This document shows positions 58,430 to 64,000 of a stretch of DNA of 64,000 bases, one piece after another (position 1 is the stretch's first letter; every line of letters begins with the position of its first letter). The DNA lies in assembly GCA_905197485.1 (NCBI GenBank), contig CAJJYZ010000005.1, positions 12,407-76,406 of the forward strand, in the 5' to 3' direction. Position numbers and translations under genes: made by a program. Source of the stretch: an uncultured Lachnospiraceae bacterium. GTDB lineage: Bacteria > Bacillota > Clostridia > Lachnospirales > Lachnospiraceae. Under the pieces are notes generated by a model. The model was given only the letters and a program-made list of their open reading frames with translations, had not been told where the DNA came from and did not search any database.

Positions 58430-59476
58430 TTATTGACTTAAGAGTTGTTTTTCTAAAGAATCATAGTCGTATGTGCGACCTTCAAAGTTATTGAATTTAT
58501 TCTTCCCTGCGGAACGGGACTCAGTCTTTCTGGAAGCGACAGTCTGTTTGTGAGCCAGGTCAAGACGCTCCAAATCCGAAAGATGATGAACGTTGGCAGT
58601 GAGCCATTTCTTCAAAATAGAGTCCGCATATTCAAAACTTGGCTGATGAAGCTTGGCCATGGTACGGTTACATGCCTCCAGAACGATGTCAAGAGTAAAA
58701 CCGTATTCGCCAGTCCATTTCTTAATGTATGTAAGTTCCGGTGCGGCAGGACCGCGACCTTTAATTCCAAATGCGTTCAGAACAGAATAGCAGTTCTTGT
58801 TGTAGAAAGAAGAATTTTTCTTTGCCTGGTCAACCGTTGTGATATTGGATTCAGACCATGCAAGGGCTACTTTCTGAATATAATGCATATTTTTATGTCC
58901 ATTTTCCACACAGTATTCAATCAGGTACTCGACCAAGTCTGCGGAAAAGTGAAGTCCATCGTAAAAATAATGAATGGATTCAATGTCTTTTGCAGAAAGT
59001 GTTTTCCCCAGATATTGTTCTGCGATAAAAAGCAGAGACTTCAGTTCTTTACGATTGCGGAAAGGTTCGATATTGGTTGGCTCGGATGCGCTTGCAGAAG
59101 ATTCTGCTTTCGGCATTGCCGTAGCAGGAGCCGGAGCAACAGGAGTCGTATCTTCCTCTTCCATCGGCTCTTCGGCAACGGGAGCAGCTCCCATCGTAAT
59201 TCCGCTAATCTTACCGCTCTCGTCATATTCAAGCGTGAGAAGACCGTCTTTCTGCCAGTAGTTCAGAGCTCTTAAAATGTCTTTCTCTGTATTCTGCAGG
59301 CAGTCGGCAATCGTTGAAATTGTAAGAGACATGCATGGATTATGCAGGTGACGAAGTAAAAATAAATAAACCTTTACAAATTCTCCGTTTGCATCCACCA
59401 TATGATAATCTATAAATTCATTCTCAATCAAAGTAGAATCTGATTGAAACTGATTGCGTAATTTTAAAGTCTTCAT
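58430..59476 (-). CDS. DnaD-domain primosomal protein
   Basis: A 348-residue protein with an N-terminal winged-helix domain (YLFLLRHLHNPCMSLTISTI, ILRALNYWQKDGLLTLEY), an Ala/Pro/Glu-rich linker at about 108-140, and DnaD C-terminal domains containing HYFYDGLHFSADLVEYLIEY and YIQKVALAWSESNI. It remodels DNA and recruits the loader encoded next. The ATG at 59476 has AGGGG 5 nt before it; the ATG at 59500 is less well placed. Confidence 0.88.
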   Translation of the reverse strand: MKTLKLRNQFQSDSTLIENEFIDYHMVDANGEFVKVYLFLLRHLHNPCMSLTISTIADCLQNTEKDILRALNYWQKDGLLTLEYDESGKISGITMGAAPVAEEPMEEEDTTPVAPAPATAMPKAESSASASEPTNIEPFRNRKELKSLLFIAEQYLGKTLSAKDIESIHYFYDGLHFSADLVEYLIEYCVENGHKNMHYIQKVALAWSESNITTVDQAKKNSSFYNKNCYSVLNAFGIKGRGPAAPELTYIKKWTGEYGFTLDIVLEACNRTMAKLHQPSFEYADSILKKWLTANVHHLSDLERLDLAHKQTVASRKTESRSAGKNKFNNFEGRTYDYDSLEKQLLSQ

Positions 59477-59537
59477 AGTATCCCCTATCCCTTCGTTCAT
59501 TATGTTTACTCTGCTTGTATATGCTTACTGTGTGCAT

Positions 59538-59565
59538 ATTATAGCATTATAATGAGCAGGTACAA
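59538..59565 (-). promoter_or_regulatory. Promoter of the dnaD-dnaC-prs operon
   Basis: On the minus strand: TTGTAC, 16-bp spacer ending in TGC, TATAAT. Confidence 0.65.
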
Positions 59566-59628
59566 AGAACTTTCGGGTGGAAAACCCGGCTTTTTTGTGG
59601 ATAAAAAAATTGTGGATAATGTGGATAA

Positions 59629-61008
59629 CTATTGGGAAAGAATGGATTCTCCAATGTTTACAACGTCTCCGGCCCCCATAGTTATCAACAAATCGCCGGG
59701 GATACATTTTTTCATGACAAAATCTTCCACCTCCGAGAAGCTTGGGAAATAGAACACATCCGCTCCGGATTTCTTCAATTCCTCTGCCAGGAGCTCGGAA
59801 GACATGCCGAGCGTATCGGTTTCTCTGGCTGCGTAAATATCAACGAGAATGATATGGTCGGCAAGAGAAAGCGCTTCCGCAAACTCGTGGAAAAATGCTT
59901 TTGTTCTTGTGTAGGTGTGCGGCTGGAATACACACCATGTTTCTCTATGCGGGTAATGGGTAACCGAAGTCAAGGTTGCCTTGATTTCAGTAGGGTGATG
60001 CGCATAGTCATCGATAATTGTGATTCCGTTTTTCTCGCCTTTGTATTCGAAGCGGCGATTTGTTCCCTTGAAAGCGAGAAGTCCTTTCTCGATAGCGTCA
60101 AGTGAAACTTGTGTCAATTCTCCGGCTGCGATGGCAGCTAAAGCATTCGATACATTGTGTTCTCCGGTTACGGAGAGGCTGATGCGGTCCACAAATTCAT
60201 GGAATCTGTAGAAATCGAAGGATGGGAATCCCATCTCATCATAGGATATATTTCTTGCAGAATAATCCGCTTCTTCATTGAGACCATATGTGAGAACCTT
60301 GCAGGAAAGCCCTTCGGTAATGGATTCCATATGTTCAATCTCGTTATTGATGATTAAAGTTCCATCGGATGGAAGGAGCTTCGCAAACTCGTGAAATGAG
60401 TTGCGGATATCGTCAATATCTTTGAAGAAATCCATATGGTCTTCTTCCACATTCAGAATAATACTGATTTTTGGAAGAAAATGTAAGAAGCTGTTCGTAT
60501 ATTCGCAGGCTTCTGTTACGAATACGTCGGAGCTTCCGACACGAATATTGCCGCCGATTGCTTTCAGGATTCCTCCGACAGAGATAGTCGGGTCTTTCTC
60601 ACCGGCTAAGAGCACATGTGAAAGCATGGAGGTTGTCGTTGTCTTTCCATGAGTGCCGGATACGGCAATCGGAACTTTATAGTTTGTCATAAGTTGTCCG
60701 AGAAGTTCTGCTCTTGTGAGCGTTGGGATATTCTGACGTCTTACTTCCATTAATTCTTCATTATCTTCATGAATAGCGGCAGTGTAAACGACAACGTCAA
60801 TTCCATCTATGACATTTGAAGCTTTCTGTCCATAGAAAACAGTAGCGCCCTTTTCCGTCAGATGCGCTGTCAAAGGTGTTTCTTTATTATCAGAACCGGA
60901 AACGGTAAAACCTTCTTTTAAAAGAATCTCAGCAAGACCACTCATGCTGATGCCGCCGATTCCTATAAAATGCACATGAATTGGCGTTTCAAAATTAATT
61001 TTATACAT
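59629..61008 (-). CDS. murC: UDP-N-acetylmuramate-L-alanine ligase
   Basis: Adds the first amino acid of the peptidoglycan stem peptide in the cytoplasm. The N-terminal FIGIGGISMSGLAEIL is the UDP-binding loop, AVSGTHGKTTTTSML the ATP P-loop, EACEYTNSFLHF the Mur motif, and DDYAHHPTEIKATL the C-domain signature. The length of 459 is typical. AGGAAG lies ahead of the ATG. Like murG it stands apart from any cell-wall cluster. Confidence 0.97.
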   Translation of the reverse strand: MYKINFETPIHVHFIGIGGISMSGLAEILLKEGFTVSGSDNKETPLTAHLTEKGATVFYGQKASNVIDGIDVVVYTAAIHEDNEELMEVRRQNIPTLTRAELLGQLMTNYKVPIAVSGTHGKTTTTSMLSHVLLAGEKDPTISVGGILKAIGGNIRVGSSDVFVTEACEYTNSFLHFLPKISIILNVEEDHMDFFKDIDDIRNSFHEFAKLLPSDGTLIINNEIEHMESITEGLSCKVLTYGLNEEADYSARNISYDEMGFPSFDFYRFHEFVDRISLSVTGEHNVSNALAAIAAGELTQVSLDAIEKGLLAFKGTNRRFEYKGEKNGITIIDDYAHHPTEIKATLTSVTHYPHRETWCVFQPHTYTRTKAFFHEFAEALSLADHIILVDIYAARETDTLGMSSELLAEELKKSGADVFYFPSFSEVEDFVMKKCIPGDLLITMGAGDVVNIGESILSQ

Positions 61009-61162
61009 AAATACACTTCCTAATCTAATTTTTTCATTTTTTAATCATATTTTGGCATTTACTCTTATATTATAACTATTGTATGGAAAAAAGCCAAGCC
61101 ATTTCTTTTTGTTATAATTGGATAAAAAAATACAAAAATCAGTAAAAATTTTGTAAAAAATG

Positions 61163-61191
61163 TTCGCAAAACGAAATGGGTATGCTATAAT
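61163..61191 (+). promoter_or_regulatory. Promoter of the glgCD-spoVG region
   Basis: TTCGCA, 17-bp spacer ending in TGC, TATAAT (extended -10). Confidence 0.65.
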
Positions 61192-61223
61192 AATATCATT
61201 ATTACTGGAGGAGGGGCGATGAC

Positions 61224-62495
61224 ATGATAAAAAAAGAAATGATAGCAATGCTGTTAGCAGGAGGACAAGGCAGCAGACTTGGAGTCCTTACTGCAAAAGT
61301 GGCAAAGCCGGCAGTCGCTTTTGGTGGAAAATATCGAATCATTGATTTTCCATTGAGCAACTGTATCAATTCCGGCATCGATACCGTCGGTGTGTTAACG
61401 CAGTATCAGCCGCTTAGATTGAATACGCATATCGGAATCGGAATCCCTTGGGATTTGGACCGGAATGTAGGAGGAGTCACAGTATTGCCGCCGTACGAGA
61501 AGAGTACAAGCAGTGAGTGGTACACAGGTACGGCAAATGCGATTTACCAAAATTTAGACTATATGGAGACATACAATCCGGATTATGTATTGATACTATC
61601 CGGTGACCATATTTATAAAATGGATTATGAGGTGATGCTTGATTTCCATAAGGAAAACAATGCGGATGTGACCATTGCAGCCATGCCGGTTCCAATAGAA
61701 GAAGCGAGCAGGTTCGGAATTGTCATTACAGACAAAGATAGAAAGATTGAGGATTTTGAAGAAAAACCGAAGAATCCGAGGAGCAATCTCGCATCCATGG
61801 GTATTTATATCTTTAGCTGGCCGGTGCTTCGGGATGCGCTGAAAGAGTTGTCGAGCCAGCCGAACTGTGACTTCGGAAAACATATTATTCCGTATTGTCA
61901 CAGCAAGAATAAGAGGCTGTTTGCATATGAGTACAACGGATACTGGAAAGACGTGGGTACATTGAGTTCTTATTGGGAAGCGAATATGGAACTTATTGAT
62001 ATCATTCCGGAATTTAATTTATATGAGGAATTCTGGAAGATTTATACTAATACCGGTTCGCTTCCGCCACAATATATTTCGGAGCAGTCGGTTGTGGAGC
62101 GCAGTATTATCTGTAATGGAGCGAATGTGTATGGCGAAGTACATAATTCAATTATCGGTTCCGGCGTAACAATTGGGAAAGGAACTGTGATTCGCAATTC
62201 GATTGTTATGAGCGATACGACTTTTGGTGAAGACTGTGTAGTAGAGAAGGCAATTATCGCAGAGGACGTCGTAATCGGAGACCATGTAACAATCGGAATC
62301 GGAAGCGATACCCCGAATAAAGTGAGACCGGATATTTATAATTCGGGAATTGCGACAATCGGTGAGAAGACAGTCATTCCGTCCAATGTCCAAATCGGAA
62401 AAAATACCGCCATTAGTGGTGTTACATCCAGGGAAGATTACGTAGATGGAGTACTTGAAAGTGGAGAAACATTAATAAAGGCAGGTGATAGATAG
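61224..62495 (+). CDS. glgC: Glucose-1-phosphate adenylyltransferase GlgC
   Basis: Makes ADP-glucose for glycogen synthesis, the committed and usually allosteric step. LLAGGQGSRLGVLT is the pyrophosphorylase loop, followed by FPLSNCINSGI, ILSGDHIYKMDY, and EKPKNPRSNLASMGIYIF. The C-terminal left-handed beta-helix has hexapeptide repeats (SIIGSGVTIGKGTVIRNSIV). The length is 423. GGAGGAGGGG precedes the ATG. It pairs with glgD, 1 nt downstream. Confidence 0.97.
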   Translation: MIKKEMIAMLLAGGQGSRLGVLTAKVAKPAVAFGGKYRIIDFPLSNCINSGIDTVGVLTQYQPLRLNTHIGIGIPWDLDRNVGGVTVLPPYEKSTSSEWYTGTANAIYQNLDYMETYNPDYVLILSGDHIYKMDYEVMLDFHKENNADVTIAAMPVPIEEASRFGIVITDKDRKIEDFEEKPKNPRSNLASMGIYIFSWPVLRDALKELSSQPNCDFGKHIIPYCHSKNKRLFAYEYNGYWKDVGTLSSYWEANMELIDIIPEFNLYEEFWKIYTNTGSLPPQYISEQSVVERSIICNGANVYGEVHNSIIGSGVTIGKGTVIRNSIVMSDTTFGEDCVVEKAIIAEDVVIGDHVTIGIGSDTPNKVRPDIYNSGIATIGEKTVIPSNVQIGKNTAISGVTSREDYVDGVLESGETLIKAGDR

Positions 62496-62496
62496 T

Positions 62497-63615
62497 ATGA
62501 AGGCAGTAGGAGTTGTTTTGGCGGGTGGAAATAGTCATAAGATGCGTGAGCTGACATATAGGAGAGCGGTCGCGGCGATGCCGATTTCCGGAAGTTACCG
62601 GTGTATCGACTTTGTACTCAGCAACATGACGAATTCTCATGTGCAGAAAGTTGCCGTATTGACACAGTATAATTCCAGGTCATTGAATGAACATCTGAAT
62701 TCCTCCAAATGGTGGAATTTTGGAAGAAAGCAAGGTGGATTATTCGTATTTACACCGACGATTACGAACGATAATGGATATTGGTACAGAGGAACGGCGG
62801 ATGCGATTCATCAGAATCTGGATTTCCTGAAGAAGTGCCATGAACCGTATGTCATTATTGCATCTGCAGATGCAGTGTATAAGCTGGATTACAATGAGGT
62901 TCTGGATTACCATATCAAGAAGAATGCAGATATTACTGTGGTATGTAAAGATTTGGAGCCGGGAGAAGATGCAAGCAGATTCGGAACGGTGAAGATGAAC
63001 GAGGAATGCCGGATTGAAGAATTCGAAGAGAAGCCAATGATTACGAATGCGCATACGATTTCCACAGGAATCTATGTGTTGAGGAGAAGGCAGCTCATTG
63101 ATTTAATCGAAAGATGTGCGGAAGAAGACCGACATGACTTTGTGACAGATATTTTAATCCGGTATAAAAATCTGAAGAAGATTTACGGTTATAAGATGAA
63201 AAACTATTGGAGCAATATCGCAACAGTAGATTCATACTATAAGACAAACATGGATTTCTTAAAGCCGGAGATTCGAGATTATTTCTTCAAGCAATTGCCG
63301 GGGGTATATTCTAAAGTGTCAGATTTACCACCTGCAAAATACAATCCGGGAGCGGTTGTGAAAAATAGTCTCGTGGCAAGCGGAACGATTATAAACGGAA
63401 CGGTAGAAAATTCTGTGTTGTTTAAAAAAGTATTTGTCGGAAATAATTGTGTAATCAAGAATTCAATTATTTTGAACGACGTTTATCTTGGGGATAATAC
63501 TTATATTGAGAATTGTATTGTCGAGAGCCGGGATACGATTCGGGCAAATACACGCCATGTCGGCGAAAATGGAGTGAAAGTAGTAGTAGAAGAGAATGAA
63601 AGGTACGCATTATAA
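62497..63615 (+). CDS. glgD: Glycogen biosynthesis protein GlgD
   Basis: A 372-residue GlgC paralogue. The N-terminal loop VVLAGGNSHKMRELTYRRA departs from the catalytic GGxGxRL of GlgC, as usual for GlgD, which is thought to be regulatory and to form hetero-oligomers with GlgC. The beta-helix C-terminus is kept (VKNSLVASGTIINGTVENSV). The ATG at 62497 follows the glgC stop with AGGTGAT upstream; a GTG at 62485 inside glgC is in frame but less likely. Confidence 0.95.
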   Translation: MKAVGVVLAGGNSHKMRELTYRRAVAAMPISGSYRCIDFVLSNMTNSHVQKVAVLTQYNSRSLNEHLNSSKWWNFGRKQGGLFVFTPTITNDNGYWYRGTADAIHQNLDFLKKCHEPYVIIASADAVYKLDYNEVLDYHIKKNADITVVCKDLEPGEDASRFGTVKMNEECRIEEFEEKPMITNAHTISTGIYVLRRRQLIDLIERCAEEDRHDFVTDILIRYKNLKKIYGYKMKNYWSNIATVDSYYKTNMDFLKPEIRDYFFKQLPGVYSKVSDLPPAKYNPGAVVKNSLVASGTIINGTVENSVLFKKVFVGNNCVIKNSIILNDVYLGDNTYIENCIVESRDTIRANTRHVGENGVKVVVEENERYAL

Positions 63616-63636
63616 GAATTCAGGGAGGCAAAAGAT

Positions 63637-63909
63637 ATGCAGATAACAGATGTACGAGTAAGAAAGGTAGCAAAAGAAGGGAAATTAAAAGCAGTTGTAT
63701 CTATTACAATGGATGATGAATTCGTAGTACATGATATTAAAGTTATCGAAGGAGAAAAAGGATTATTCATTGCAATGCCAAGCAAAAAGGCATCCGATGG
63801 AGAATACAGAGATATCGCACATCCGATTCATCCAAATACAAGAGAAAAGATTCAGAGAACAATTCTTGAAAAATATAGAGAAGTGTTGACAGTTTCTGAA
63901 GAAGAATAA
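63637..63909 (+). CDS. spoVG: Septation regulator SpoVG
   Basis: A 90-residue nucleic-acid-binding regulator. ITDVRVRKV at the start, the central DEFVVHDIKVIEGEKGLFIAM and the block YRDIAHPIHPNTREKIQ are diagnostic. In Firmicutes it influences septation, sporulation and many virulence or metabolic genes through DNA and RNA binding. GGGAGG precedes the ATG. It lies 21 nt after glgD and may share the promoter, an uncommon association worth noting. Confidence 0.97.
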   Translation: MQITDVRVRKVAKEGKLKAVVSITMDDEFVVHDIKVIEGEKGLFIAMPSKKASDGEYRDIAHPIHPNTREKIQRTILEKYREVLTVSEEE

Positions 63910-63955
63910 GGGTTTACATAAAAGAGGGGGCTGTGAAATAACTGCCTCTACGGAA

Positions 63956-63999
63956 AAAGAGGACTTTTCGTTCAAAATGAACGAAAGGTCCTCTTTTAT
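63956..63999 (+). terminator. Terminator after spoVG
   Basis: Eighteen-base-pair stem beginning AAAGAGGACTTTTCGTTC with one U-G pair, AAAAT loop, ending in CTTTTAT. Confidence 0.88.
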
Positions 64000-64000
64000 G

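Overview
The window reads as a chromosomal segment of a low-G+C, spore-forming Gram-positive anaerobe of the class Clostridia, most likely a gut Lachnospiraceae. The grounds are sporulation genes (a BofA-like protein, spoVG), a Gram-positive style Tad pilus locus with no secretin, DUF5702/DUF6382/DUF6147-type proteins that I associate with Lachnospiraceae, a glgC-glgD pair, a metG T-box and AGGAGG-type ribosome binding sites throughout. The taxon is inferred from gene content, not from an rRNA gene; I see no rRNA or tRNA gene here.

Layout. 0-2.3 kb: end of rsmI, an orphan sugar-ABC ATPase (MsmK/UgpC type), and divergent yaaL-like and bofA-like genes. 2.3-10.4 kb: one Tad/Flp pilus operon with a near-consensus promoter: TadZ, TadA, TadB, TadC, a 58-residue Flp pilin, DUF5702, a TadE-like protein with two zinc-ribbon-like modules, prepilin peptidase, a second TadE/F and DUF6382. 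10.4-17.9 kb: rhomboid protease, orphan histidine kinase, HIT protein, an ECF sigma factor separated from a putative anti-sigma partner by a reversed murG, a secreted DUF6147 protein, TSCPD protein, mtnN and a membrane protein. 17.9-27.4 kb: pgi, a CdaR-type regulator with an aconitase-family hydratase, an AT-rich AAA/DUF4143 gene, T-box-controlled metG, and tatD.

27.4-31.2 kb is the most plastic part. It holds two copies of a roughly 125-bp structured non-coding element, a TRIC-type channel gene, an XRE regulator preceded by a promoter-driven structured RNA, a PBECR-like nuclease, a Nudix pseudogene, and a head-to-head deletion scar that removed the 5' ends of a merR gene and an iron alcohol dehydrogenase gene.

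31.2-49.5 kb: AIM24 protein, rsmA, a PHP phosphoesterase, an alpha/beta hydrolase coupled to citrate synthase, a VanRS-like two-component system, a methyltransferase, a large extracytoplasmic protein with a degenerate C39-like tail, a complete oligopeptide/dipeptide ABC importer, and preQ1-riboswitch-controlled queT. 49.7-50.05 kb carries what looks like a complete type I toxin-antitoxin locus: a 31-residue hydrophobic peptide, an antisense RNA, and long-range 5'-3' pairing in the mRNA. 50.3-64 kb: asnS, a second two-component system followed by SbcD/SbcC-like (YhaO/YhaN) genes, a dnaD-dnaC-prs operon, murC, glgC-glgD and spoVG.

The strongest leads are the type I toxin-antitoxin locus, the duplicated element with compensatory stem changes, and the nuclease-RNA-XRE block. 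All calls rest on reading the sequence; no database search or folding program was run.
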